From positions 620,001 to 684,000 of the forward strand of contig JBLDXI010000007.1 of the NCBI GenBank assembly GCA_047495785.1: 64,000 nucleotides of DNA. The letters run 5' to 3'. Positions 12,201 to 22,600 of the stretch are shown here, piece by piece. Below the pieces are notes generated by a model. That model was not told where the DNA came from and made no database searches. It saw nothing but the letters and a program-made list of their open reading frames with translations. The stretch's first letter is position 1. The number at the start of each line of letters is the position of its first letter. This DNA is from Lepidodermella squamata. Lineage: Eukaryota > Gastrotricha. A program made the position numbers and the translations under genes.

Positions 12201-12833
12201 AACCTCGTTGCAAAGCGTTTTTAACGTTATGATCTAGCCGTTTTAGAATCATTTTGCTAGGCTTTCCATAAGCTGCAGCTTTCTTCAGCAATCGGATAAG
12301 TTCTTCGCAGTCGATAAAACCAATTGCTTGAGGCTTCAACAATGACTCAGACATGTCTCTGTGAAAGCATTTCCGCGTTCCCTCCTGTAAATCTAAATAT
12401 TATAAGGATAAGCAGCTGATATATCAAGTTTTTGCTACTTACAGTTTCGATTCAAGCCAACTGTCAAGCATTTTTTCGCTTTGCAAAACCGACAGTGCGA
12501 CTGGCCGGGGAGTATGAGACAAGTCTGCTTTCGAGTAACACATGGCCAGGTATACAGCAACAGTGGGTCATTCACTATCGTACGCCAGAATCTCTGTTGA
12601 ACAAGAAAATCTTTAAACCGATTTAGCGTAACCAATTTCGACCTAACATGACAAGATTCGCATAGAACCGTGCCACAGTGTATCGCTGTAACCTCTGAAG
12701 TTCCGCAAATTTTACAATTTTTCGGCTCTTTATCGCCAGTTGAGTTGCTGTTGAACAGCTTCTGCACTTCGGACATCACATTACTGGAGCTCGCTATCGA
12801 TTCGGCACTCTGATCATCGATTAGTCTACTCAT
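9268..12833 (-). CDS. Divergent nuclear receptor (zinc-finger DBD plus ligand-binding domain)
   Basis: Five exons: 12833-12648, 12593-12443, 12356-12109, 12058-11537 and 9768-9268; 535 aa, in frame throughout. The DNA-binding domain spans about residues 38-110: C-K-I-C, C-E-S-C, then after splicing H-R-F-W-R-T, then four further cysteines ending C-K-A-K-K-C-L-T-V-G-L. This is the two-zinc nuclear receptor fold. The recognition helix reads C-E-S-C-H-R-F-W-R where C-E-G-C-K-G-F-F-R is usual, so DNA specificity should differ. The ligand-binding domain follows in exons 4-5; helices 3-5 lie around L-V-K-F-A-K-L-L-P-E-F. Intron 1 is 54 nt and stop-free. Intron 4 (1,768 nt) contains a LINE endonuclease relic. 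The exon 2-3 acceptor (CACAGAG) is the least certain junction. Subfamily not assigned. Confidence 0.8.
10685..11138 (+). pseudogene. LINE AP-endonuclease domain relic in the nuclear receptor intron
   Basis: One frame reads R-P-R-V-I-C-L-S-E-T-W-L, then a stop, then D-K-Y-D-L-L-G-Y. After a frameshift another frame continues G-G-G-V-A-V-L-L-R-S-D and A-A-L-Y-R-A-P. These are landmarks of the N-terminal endonuclease of non-LTR retrotransposons. The stop and frameshift show it is dead. It sits antisense to the host gene within intron 4. Confidence 0.7.
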
Positions 12834-12888
12834 GTAAATAAATAATTCTAATAACAAGGCATAAAACAAACATTTTCATCGATATAAG

Positions 12889-12894
12889 TTTATT
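12889..12894 (-). terminator. Polyadenylation signal of TMEM161
   Basis: AATAAA on the minus strand, about 204 nt after the TMEM161 stop and only 56 nt before the start codon of the next same-strand gene. Confidence 0.5.
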
Positions 12895-13097
12895 CTTTCA
12901 GGCGTGGAAGGCATTCATAATTGCATAAAAACGGGGCATGGTTTTGAAAAAACTGGTTCTCGTTTTACGGGGTAACTCGCGTTTTTTTTATACTGAACTT
13001 CATTCACACAACATCAACAAAAAAGAGGTAGTCGATATGACTCGTTTGGCACATTTTCACTAAAGCTCGGGAATAGCAACAAGATCAGAATTAAAAA

Positions 13098-14645
13098 CTA
13101 GAACAGAGCCTGGTCAGGATCGCCGTGCGAACCCCGAGCGTGCCACAAGCCGAATACCGACGTCAGCAATTGAACTACGCACATCCAAAAAACGGCGAAG
13201 CCGAGTGAGGATTGCCAAAGAGCTGGTGAAGCTCCTGCCGCGAGTCGGAAGCGAGACAAAGAAGTGGCGAGATCGGTAGCCAAATGAGTGATCGACTCGT
13301 CCGATGTAACTTTCGAAAGCAGCTGGCCCACCAGCTCAGCGCCTGATGGCGAAATTTGAGCAGGATTTGCAGCTACAGGAGCAGTACCATTATTATCGCA
13401 ATTTCGTCGGAAATCTTCAGGCAGCCAAGAAGCACCAAGAGCCGCCTTGAAGATCAACGCCATCATGATCACCATTAAAGCAGGAGACATGACTTGGACC
13501 GAAACTATACCGAGAGACTGAGTTGGAATATTCACCTCTCGTCTCAGATCGACAGGCTTTTCAGCGGGCCTGCCAGGATTGACGGCGTTAATTTTGGTCA
13601 GCAGGTGATTCACTCGTTTTTCAGCGCTATCTAAATGCGTTTGCAGGAGAGGCGTGGAAATCAAAAGGTGAACCACCCCCATGAAAAGCATAGCACCAGC
13701 TCTGATTGCATTCAGTTTATCCTCGATTCCAGGTAAATTCATGTTAAATAAAGCTGAAGTTACTGGCTGCATCCACAGAAGGACGACGATTAATGGAGTA
13801 ACGAGAGCCACGTGCAATAAAGTTCGAGTCAAATAGAAAGAGATAGCATCCAGCCATGATCCAGAATATTGAAATTCTCTCTGAGTAGCTGCGGAGTAAA
13901 GCTTTGCAAATCGCAGGCCAGGAAATGTCAGCAGAGTTCCAAAGACTCCGGCAAAAACTGCCAATAATCCTCGGTAGAGGTTGAAATGAAATTGCGGGGC
14001 TTCCGCAACATCTGTCACATTCATTGAGTAATTGAGAGCAGCTGCCAGGGCATTTTCTATAACTTGATGTGACTCACGCAGCTTCAAGTCGGCGAAGTTG
14101 TCAGGAAATGAAAGCACGACCATTGACAGCAATGCGAACAAGCATCCGGCCATCAAGCAAACTGACAAAAACGATGATTCTCGCATAAAAATGCGAAGAG
14201 TAACAAATAGAGACCGAAGCCCGAGACCAAGGGCGATCCAGCACCAGACTAAGCTAAGATTCGTTTCGCTAGCTGCCTCGCATGGATAAATGAGCGCCCG
14301 TATATCAGCAATTGAAAGAACAAAAACCGAAGCCAATGCGAAATCGAACACGACTTCCATCTCCGTGGAAAAGGCGATGTTGCTCATGTCAGCCAGTGAC
14401 AACGGAATGCGATACAAGACGTCGTTTTCAGCACTCAATGCTGCATCTTTAGCGCCACCTTTCTTTCTGTTCTTTTGCCGATTGTTGCCAGATTTGCCAT
14501 CATCGTCCGCAACTTTCGGAGGCATGGCATATCGATGAAGAACAGTAGAGAACCATTGCGAACATGGAGCGAATCGGGGCAACAGACGATGGGCGAAAGT
14601 CGCTGTGATCATAGTTAAAACAATATGAAACCCAAATATCGCCAT
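13098..14645 (-). CDS. TMEM161: TMEM161 family multipass membrane protein
   Basis: Intronless, 515 aa. The chosen ATG (14645) gives M-A-I-F-G-F-H-I-V-L-T-M, aligning with the conserved TMEM161 N-terminus (M-G-V-I-G-I-Q-L-V-V-T-M). Other family landmarks are a basic Lys/Asn-rich stretch near residue 50-65, N-L-S-L-V-W-C, L-T-F-P-G-L-R-x-A, and S-V-F-G-L close to the C-terminus. About eight hydrophobic membrane segments are present. TMEM161 proteins are poorly characterised; vertebrate TMEM161B affects cardiac rhythm and neuronal development. Whether it matches vertebrate A or B cannot be decided. It lies immediately upstream, same strand, of the nuclear receptor gene. Confidence 0.85.
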   Translation of the reverse strand: MAIFGFHIVLTMITATFAHRLLPRFAPCSQWFSTVLHRYAMPPKVADDDGKSGNNRQKNRKKGGAKDAALSAENDVLYRIPLSLADMSNIAFSTEMEVVFDFALASVFVLSIADIRALIYPCEAASETNLSLVWCWIALGLGLRSLFVTLRIFMRESSFLSVCLMAGCLFALLSMVVLSFPDNFADLKLRESHQVIENALAAALNYSMNVTDVAEAPQFHFNLYRGLLAVFAGVFGTLLTFPGLRFAKLYSAATQREFQYSGSWLDAISFYLTRTLLHVALVTPLIVVLLWMQPVTSALFNMNLPGIEDKLNAIRAGAMLFMGVVHLLISTPLLQTHLDSAEKRVNHLLTKINAVNPGRPAEKPVDLRREVNIPTQSLGIVSVQVMSPALMVIMMALIFKAALGASWLPEDFRRNCDNNGTAPVAANPAQISPSGAELVGQLLSKVTSDESITHLATDLATSLSRFRLAAGASPALWQSSLGFAVFWMCVVQLLTSVFGLWHARGSHGDPDQALF

Positions 14646-15955
14646 ATTTCGCAATTATTAGATACAACCCCTACAAGTGAATCAAAAATGTACAATTCTA
14701 ATTAGCACTCTGAGCTATTGATAATTGAATCAAAGTCTAAAAATTCATGAGTCGCACCACCAATCAAATGTATTTAGTTAGTGAGCTTTTGATATAAAAT
14801 TAATTGGACACAAGTAAGATCGTTATATTTTGCAAGAAGCGTACCGAACAAATTCTGCCTATCGCTAAAGCATTCTGGCTCAGTGTCCCGGTCAAATGCG
14901 GGTGGTCATTCAAATATCTAGGCATTTCTTTCGCAGTCAACCTCAACTGGAACTAGCTTCTACTGGTGTGTCACGTGACCTCAAGTCCCGCTCGTCTCTC
15001 AGTTGAAGAAAGAACTGGCAGCGCACTCTACGGAGCACAACTATTAGCAGCGTTTACGGGCTCGGAGATAGATCGGTCGATGCTGATGGCGCCGTTTCCA
15101 ATTTCGTTGGTAGAAGAGCGCTCTCAGAGGGATCGCTATCAGATGGTCAAGATTAAGGTTAAGGTTAGGTTTAGGGTTAGTTTTAGGGTTAGGGGTTAGG
15201 GTTAGGGTTAAGGTTAGGTTGGGGGTGGGGTGCCCTCTGAGTAATCTGAGAGGGAGCCCTCTGAGAGCGCACATCTGCCAACGAAATTGGAGGAGGCCTG
15301 ATGGCGCATGAACCGGCCTGGAGGCTGAACACATGCACCTTCAACATTTGAATGTCATATAAGTTTGGCCTGTTTGAAAGTGGTACAAGCCAAAATGATG
15401 AGCGTAACCTTATTCTCAAGCTTCACTTATGTTTCACTGATTTGCTAGAATCTAGGGTCTGGGGCTTTAATGCAATTCTCCTAACCCTAAACCCAGCAGG
15501 AACTCGCCGGTCGCCGGTCTCCACTGCGCACTGAGACCAGATGCACTTGATAATCTCCGTCCGCATCAAGAAAACGTCAGATCGCATGTGTAAAAAATAA
15601 TTAAAGTTTAGCCGATTTCAAAGAAATTTTTATTATTTAATAAACGTGAAAAACAAGTTAACGCGCTAAGTTATTCATTTTTCTGTTTGTTCTTTCGAAC
15701 CTCTTCGTTTACGACGCAGTCTTATCGCAGAATCATGCATCCTCCTGCGCATCAAGTAGGAGAAACCCGGCCTGTTTCTAATCTAGCTCGTATAACCCTC
15801 AACCCTCCATCAGGAATATCTCATAATACTCTGGTTAAAAATCGCCAGATGATTAAGTAACCTCAAACGCTTTCGTTCAAGATCCAATTTCGGTGAGCAA
15901 GCATGATTCATTTAAAGTGTCAATTTTTCAATCTTAGTTATGTTAACTGGTGATC
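14646..15955. other. Intergenic DNA with repeat remnants
   Basis: Divergent interval between TMEM161 and DSTYK. Around 14898-14957 a plus-strand frame reads S-F-K-Y-L-G-I-S-F, typical of the thumb region of LINE reverse transcriptases, but it ends in a stop and is only a fragment. The foldback element at 15098-15290 and a short CCCTAAACCC near 15483 also lie here. Confidence 0.45.
15098..15290. repeat. Foldback element enclosing degenerate TTAGGG telomere-like repeats
   Basis: Arms 15098-15131 and 15257-15290 are inverted copies differing at about three of 34 positions. Between them 15148-15220 is a run of TTAGGG, TTAAGG and TTTAGGG units, then a G-rich GGGGGTGGGG. A CCCTAAACCC in the opposite orientation lies 260 bp downstream. 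Confidence 0.75.
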
Positions 15956-18748
15956 ATGACTTCAGCAGCGAGTAATTTTGTTGCTGATTTGAAACGTATT
16001 ACGCGGAATAAACGGAGAGCGGCTGAGATTTTACAATCCACTGAATCATACTATTCCGAGTTGACCAAACAACTAGTTTCTGGCGTAAATGGCCTTCAAT
16101 CAAAAGCTGATAACGTGGATGCCGATATTCCAGTTCACGCTGAGCTCTCCTTGAATGATATTGAGAAACTGTCACGTCAATTCGCTGCACCAGTTGTTCT
16201 TGTCGTGGGTGGTTCCAGGTGCTCATGTGTTGCTTTGTTGCTCCGCCGTCTCCTGGGCCGGCCAGTATTTTCGGACGGCGCTGAATGCCCCGATGCACAT
16301 AACGGAAAGCCGTGCCAAATTCGCAATGTGCGTATTCAATACGGGCCTAGTAATCGCGTTACATTCTCCAATGGACAAAGTGTCTGGTTAAACAACAACA
16401 GTTCTGGCAATCAAAGCCAACCACTTGTTGATTCCGCCATTTTACACTCGTCATCAGTTCCTAATTCTACTGTGACGTGGTCATCATGGTTCTCATCAGA
16501 TCTATCGTTGGAAATAGAGCTGGCCGGTATACAACTGCTCCGAAGTGTCACTATTCGTGTGTCAAAGCAATCTACATTGTCTGGCGTGCTTGAATTCGCA
16601 TCGACTTTATTAACTTCGGCTCAACCAATCGTATTATTCTGTGGAAGTGAGCTATCAGCATCGCTTATTCCTCATCAGCTCATACAAAATAGCGAGATTC
16701 CGGTTGCCGTTGTTTCGTCATTTGTTCCAAACCATTCTAGTCGCAATTCAGAAATAGAATCTGCCATCAGCAGTAGTGCAAGCAGCATTCGAATTGTTTC
16801 CACAAGGAAAAATGGTCATAAACGACGTTCACGAACAGGTCTTCGTGGTAGCGACTCTTCTGACGGCGTTGTTGTGTTTTCAATTATGGAACTGGAAAAA
16901 GCAACGAGCAACTTGATGGCTAATCTGCAAAAGAGCATTAGCGAGTCCGTTGGAATATTAGCTGCAGATCATGAACGAGTTCTTTCCGAGCTTATCGACT
17001 GGTCATATGCGATGACCCGTGATTCGCAACTCACGGCGAGTCGTTTGGAATTTGTCAAGGACCGATGTCTAGAAATGCATAAATTGCTACGGTCGCTAGC
17101 CTCGGAAAAGGTCCCTTACATTGTTACTCAATGCCTAATTCGCATTAGGAAAAAAGTTCAGATGCGACTGAGTGGACCATCCAACACGTCAATGGCGATT
17201 TCGACGACAATGGAGAAGGACGGACCTATCTCTTGCGAAGTCATGTTGCAAGAGCTCGCGCTTGACATCGAATCTCGTCTTGCTTTTGAAGCCGCCTCGT
17301 CATATTCGTCCTTCATCGAAACCCTATTTCGCTGCATAAATTCGCTGGAGGATCTTGTTAGTTCGCAAGGGGCGATATCGGCCCTCGATGAAATGACCAG
17401 AATAACCCAGAGTTTAAACATACCCGTTGAAGTTGGATCATCAGGCCTGAAGAAATTGGCTGTGCGTTTCCGCCGCTTGATTTCTTCCTCTCAGAACAAA
17501 GATTCTGTTATAGATGACATTGAACTGAAGTTGATATTAGATTCCTTGTCCACAATCAGTGATTCAAAACTGTCGAATCATATCACTAACGAGTTGGTTA
17601 TTCGTCTAGAGAAAGCCTATGACAACTTCGTGACAGCAATCAATCAGCTTATAACTGCTCACGAGATACGTTTAAATCGCCTGGACGCATTTAGATGCCG
17701 AATTCGTCGCCACATGGCTCCGAAAGTCGCATCCTTATACCTCGAATCGATTTCTCTACGTGATTTGATTGCATTTGGCCGTCCGGCTGTCGGCCGTGAA
17801 CTGGGGCGTGGTCAATATGGAGTGGTTTATTCTTGCGAAAAATGGGGACCTTTTCGCCGCTTGGCCGTTAAATCTGTCGTACCGGCTGACGAGCGACATT
17901 GGGGTGAACTCGCCCTAGAACTCTACCATGCTCGACATTTACCTGAGCATCCTAATTTGTTAACGTTACGCGGATCTTTGATTGGCTACTCGAACTTTGA
18001 CGATACCGAAAGTAGATTAACGGCGGTTTTGGTTGTCACGGATCGCATGACGAGTGACTTGCATGTTGCAATGCAGCGAGGTGGGCTATCTTGGGCTACA
18101 CGTTTAACGATCACTATCGACATTTGCGAAGCTCTACGTTTTCTCCACAATCGCGGCTTGGTTCATAGAGATGTGAAATTGAAGAATGTGCTACTCGATA
18201 GTAGAAATCGGGCTCGACTTGCTGATTTGGGTTTCTGCCAGCCAGCCGCCTTAATAGCTGGTTCCATTGTTGGAACGCCTATTCACATGGCTCCTGAATT
18301 GCTGAACAATCATTTCCAAAGTCGTCAGCATCAAGCGCTTGATTCAAGCTCTACGAAACGATTCGGCGCTTTGCCTGTCCACGATTCGCCCGATCTACTG
18401 GCCGCGATTGATGTCTACGCGTTTGGTATTCTGCTTTGGTACGTCTGCTCCGGCCAAACTCGTCTGCCAAAAGCATTTCGTGAGTGCGATAACAGAGACG
18501 TTTTATGGGCGGCTGTTCGCCGTGGCGCTAGGCCCGAGCGGTTACCTCAATTCACGAAGGCATCCTGGGAGCTGATGGAGGCTTGCTGGGCAGCTGACCC
18601 GGCAAAACGACCTCACATCGGAACAGTTCATATGATTCTATCTGAAATGCTACATGATTTGGCCTCTCATCCTGGCCTGGAGCCAAGTTTTTCCGAGTCA
18701 CTCGATGTCGCTGAAGTCAACCACACGTCAAAATCGAAATCAAAATGA
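15956..18748 (+). CDS. DSTYK: Dual serine/threonine and tyrosine protein kinase (Dusty kinase)
   Basis: Intronless, 930 aa, matching the length of vertebrate DSTYK. The C-terminal kinase domain begins near residue 610: glycine loop E-L-G-R-G-Q-Y-G-V-V, catalytic lysine in L-A-V-K-S-V-V, catalytic loop H-R-D-V-K-L-K-N, D-L-G-F in place of DFG, and G-T-P-I-H-M-A-P-E-L. The D-L-G-F-C and G-S-I-V-G-T-P-I-H-M-A-P-E-L strings and the G-A-R-P-E-R-L-P end segment are specific to DSTYK. The long N-terminus is helical with no catalytic motif. DSTYK acts in FGF/ERK signalling and cell-death regulation in vertebrates. Start ATG 15956 lies 18 nt after an acceptor-like ATCTTAG. The next gene starts 300 nt downstream on the same strand. 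Confidence 0.93.
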   Translation: MTSAASNFVADLKRITRNKRRAAEILQSTESYYSELTKQLVSGVNGLQSKADNVDADIPVHAELSLNDIEKLSRQFAAPVVLVVGGSRCSCVALLLRRLLGRPVFSDGAECPDAHNGKPCQIRNVRIQYGPSNRVTFSNGQSVWLNNNSSGNQSQPLVDSAILHSSSVPNSTVTWSSWFSSDLSLEIELAGIQLLRSVTIRVSKQSTLSGVLEFASTLLTSAQPIVLFCGSELSASLIPHQLIQNSEIPVAVVSSFVPNHSSRNSEIESAISSSASSIRIVSTRKNGHKRRSRTGLRGSDSSDGVVVFSIMELEKATSNLMANLQKSISESVGILAADHERVLSELIDWSYAMTRDSQLTASRLEFVKDRCLEMHKLLRSLASEKVPYIVTQCLIRIRKKVQMRLSGPSNTSMAISTTMEKDGPISCEVMLQELALDIESRLAFEAASSYSSFIETLFRCINSLEDLVSSQGAISALDEMTRITQSLNIPVEVGSSGLKKLAVRFRRLISSSQNKDSVIDDIELKLILDSLSTISDSKLSNHITNELVIRLEKAYDNFVTAINQLITAHEIRLNRLDAFRCRIRRHMAPKVASLYLESISLRDLIAFGRPAVGRELGRGQYGVVYSCEKWGPFRRLAVKSVVPADERHWGELALELYHARHLPEHPNLLTLRGSLIGYSNFDDTESRLTAVLVVTDRMTSDLHVAMQRGGLSWATRLTITIDICEALRFLHNRGLVHRDVKLKNVLLDSRNRARLADLGFCQPAALIAGSIVGTPIHMAPELLNNHFQSRQHQALDSSSTKRFGALPVHDSPDLLAAIDVYAFGILLWYVCSGQTRLPKAFRECDNRDVLWAAVRRGARPERLPQFTKASWELMEACWAADPAKRPHIGTVHMILSEMLHDLASHPGLEPSFSESLDVAEVNHTSKSKSK

Positions 18749-19048
18749 GATGATATGCATAGTTTCTATTTATTTTGTTGCCTTATCACTAGTATTTATA
18801 AATTTTTTCGTCTTAAACAATTGTAAAATACTATTTTACGACAGCCTTGTGAAATTCAACGAATGATTATAATTGCTTTCATTTTTCACGACTTTCATTG
18901 ATCACCTGCACGATGCAATATGACTTCCATGATTTTTTTTGCCTTTTTCTACTCGATTATCAGAACAAAACTGTGTCTTATTGTTGGCAATCTTGAAACA
19001 ATACCGATTGATTATAAATTGTGTTATATATTTTTAATATAGGCAATT

Positions 19049-21065
19049 ATGAGTCATAGTAACAACAGCGCGGCTCATTCGGGGATGGTTGCCAAGCGCA
19101 TCACCAACGAAGAATTGCCAGAGTCAGGCCGTGTTGATCGAGTCAAATGGGATTTCATCTACCAAAGCGATCACGGCCTCGCTTTAAGACTTCAAGAGGA
19201 AGAATGTAAGCTTGATAATTTTTTTATTTATTCATCCTAACGAGCTTTCTAAATAACGCAGTTTCGAGTCATTTTCATAAAAATCGCGAAGAACGAAGTA
19301 TTATGCGAGAGAATCTCAAGGAGGCGAAAGTTGTTCAAACCGAGGAGGAGGAGCGCTTGCAAATCGAGAGAATGAGAGAAATCGAGCGAATGCAGGAACT
19401 TGCTCGCAGGGACGAAGAGCTGGCCAGGCAACTGCAAGAACAGGAAGAAAAACGAATATCTACTGCCCATGACCCGGAGCAAGAAAGACAAGTCAGAGCT
19501 GACGAGGTATATATTTTCAATTATCACAAAAATAAGAAACTTGCTCGATAAGTTGGGTTCTTCTATGGTTCCTCGAATCAGCATTTCAGCAATTTTTGGG
19601 ACATATAACGACCCATTTTAAAGATTTTTAGCCCATTCTAACCCATTCACTCTTTGCGTCCCAACAAATTCTAACCTAAATTTTAATTTATTTTTAGGTG
19701 CTTGCTGCTCGAATAGAAGAATATGAAAAAGCTCGAATGAAAAAGTACCGCGATTATCGCCGACGGCAGCTCGAAAACGAAGACCTGAACAGAGCGATGG
19801 CCGCTGTCAATTTGTCGTCAAACGCTATCACGCCGCCTGAGACTCCTATTGCCATCGAAGAGGAGCATTATGAGGCTGATTTTTCTGACTTCTTGAGCCA
19901 ACTACCGGATGGCTTGTCAAACGAGGAGTTGAAAGTAATTCAAGAGTTGGAAGATGGGGAACTCGCCAAGCTGTTGCAGGAGGCTGAGAGTAAACGTTCC
20001 GGCGCGAGGACTGCTGCGGAGCGGATGAAATTCATCAGAAAACGGGCTATTGAATTGCGGGATGAACAGCTAGCTCGAGTTGTTCAACAACGAGAAATCC
20101 ATCGATTCAACGAAAGAAAAGCTAAATCCATGTCATCAAATCCTATTTACGAGCCGAGTGCTGCGGCGTTTCCTACACCACCCTCGTCAGCTCATAGTTC
20201 GGCTAGAATCAGTTCAACCACGCAGTATTCAGGGGTGTCAAGGCCGCCTCCTGCCCCACCAATGACCGAGCCTGTCAGATCTCCCATGGCTAGTGACGAC
20301 GTTTACGCGAATTGGAGTGAGCAGAGAGCTCCAGTTCCTTTGGCCAGACCGAAACTGATTGAACCAACGACGCCGAGTAGGCCGGCGAGCAGCTATGTCC
20401 ATCAAAGATCTGATAGCTATATGGGAGCAGTTACTAGGCCACCTTCGATGGCTAGAGCAGCCCCACCCGAGCGTCCACCGCCTCCATCTTCCAGGTCAAT
20501 CAGTCACGTTCAAGACGATTATCTCACCCCGAACAGCCTTTTGGAAGGTACTGGAAATGGATATAATCCGCCTAATACCACGCATCAGATTCAGCCATCG
20601 GCCTCCTTTTCGCAAGTTGAATCGACCGAGTACGAATTACCGCCTGAGTTGAACCAGCCCGTTGACATTGACTATTCTGACATTGCTGCTAGTCGAAGCC
20701 GTCGTCAACAGCGAATGAGCGTCCCCAGTTTTCACTCATCAATGCAGCCAGGGTCTTCGGATCGAAGAACGTCTGGTGAAATTTTTAGTTTTAGAGTTTT
20801 TTTATTCATGATTTGGGTATTTTTCCCAGCGCAAATTCCGCCCTTGGCTTTACCAGTTGTTTCTCCGGGCGCTCCGCCAACGGCCTTACCTCCTGCACAT
20901 CGAATCCACGCCAATAGTCAGCACAACAATGTTCAAGTGCCTTCAAGCGAACCGGGCCAAAGTGATGGAGCGCGAGCCGTTCCAGTTGTTACAAATCCTA
21001 TGTACATCATTGAGAGGCCATCGAAATCAAAGCCGAAAAATAATTCAGACTGCAAACAGCAGTAA
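19049..21065 (+). CDS. CCDC50-like coiled-coil protein
   Basis: Exons 19049-19205, 19262-19506, 19698-20775 and 20830-21065; 571 aa. The N-terminal part has the CCDC50 (Ymer) pattern H-x-L-A-x-x-L-Q-E-x-E, then long Glu/Arg-rich coiled coils with L-A-R-Q-L-Q-E-Q-E and D-E-Q-L-A-R-V-V-Q-Q repeats. The rest is Pro/Ser-rich and disordered, with proline runs and repeated Y motifs. CCDC50 binds ubiquitin and modulates EGFR and NF-kB signalling in mammals. Intron 3 (54 nt) is in frame and stop-free, so its retention would add 18 residues. An acceptor-like AATATAG lies 6 nt before the ATG. The family call rests on the N-terminal motif and coiled-coil style and is moderate. Confidence 0.65.
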
Positions 21066-22600
21066 AAATATGTATTTCTCGATCTTCAACGTTTGATCCT
21101 TCATTTTCTGATATGCATTGTTGAGGTGATTTTCTACTGTTATTGTTTCTTTTTTTGATTGATGATTCTACGCACATGGGATCAATTTTTTCGCATAATT
21201 GTGTAATTTTATCTGGCTATACTGGTTCTGAACAAAAACAAGCTCAGTTTGCACTACGAAACAACAGTATTTCCATTCCACATGGGGTTAACTTGTGCGA
21301 ATAAGGGAAATCTTCGAGTAATCTGAAACTCTTCCACTTTTTCACTTCATCTGAATGCTCTTTTTCATAATTTATTACCTATCAAAGAATCTATGACACG
21401 CGTTTTAATATATGCAATTTCTACTAATAGAATAACTCAAGGTTATTGCCTTGATCAACGGGTTGTGGTTATGATATGCCTGTTTTATTTTAAAAATATA
21501 TCACACTGTGCAGTGCTCTTTGACGTGCTAGGTTGAATGGCTCGTTGAAGTGACATGATAAATTATATTTAAAAAATATATCATAAATTATAAATTATTA
21601 GTGAAAATAAAAATAGAATTTGATAATTCCAACTTTTTATTTTGAAAGAGCGAGAAATCAGTTGCTGAATTCAGCAGGTGAATTAAAGGACCGAAGTTGC
21701 CTTCGATTGCGAGTGTTATTCTCAACGGGAGCGAGGTATTAAAAAGCAATTTTTGCAGCTTCTGGTCATTATCGAATGGATTAGCACAGTCTACTAAAGA
21801 AAACATAGAGGTCGCGAAAATAAGCTCAATGAAAGCCTTGAGTAAAGTAGGAGAAGCTTTTACCTAGACTATACGCTGAACGCAGGTTAGCAGAATTTCA
21901 ATCAGCTGTTTTATCGAACTAAATCGCCACAGCGATTATTTTTTCGTATAATTCTTGAATCATGTTTTTGAAAAATAGAGACAGTCGTCGATGTGTTCCT
22001 TATATGATGCGACGCCTACGGTTCGCTATCGCTAATCTGTATAGATCCAGTCAAGAGTACTCCAGACAATATAACAGCCCTTTCCCGCAAAAAATACTCA
22101 GCACGTCTACCTAGCATTCATGTCGAAAAAGAAGCGATTAAGTCAAATAGCAGAAAAATCAGGTGCGGCAAATATAGACAAATTTAGTTAATATTAGGCT
22201 ATTTATGCAATTCTCATCACCCAATATAATTCTCATAGATGTTACATGGACTAAATGTTACTTTTAATCATATTTTGACTGCTTTTTTTGATCAATATCA
22301 TCCGACAGAACAATTACGAGCTTGATGGCCTCGAATTTTGAGTGTAAAACGTACAAGCCAAGCCATATAGCCTTGGGAAGTTGGCTTATCCTCTTGTGCC
22401 CAACGTACTATAAATGTCTACTTGTTGACATTCAAAAACAATTTTTATCAAAAATTGCCTCTTGGCAAATAGTACCTATACAGCGAAAGTCAGTCCACTC
22501 CCCCTTGAATGAATTTTCTTTTTGCCTGAGTGAAATTCATAGATTATCTATATCGTAAACTAATTTTAGACAAATAAATTTATTCACTACGGGTCTGCCA
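21066..22600. other. Intergenic DNA between the CCDC50-like and calmodulin-like genes
   Basis: Nothing certain. A minus-strand open segment (about 21588-21850) encodes a hydrophobic helical stretch of about 85 residues with no start or splice context I can support. Confidence 0.4.
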
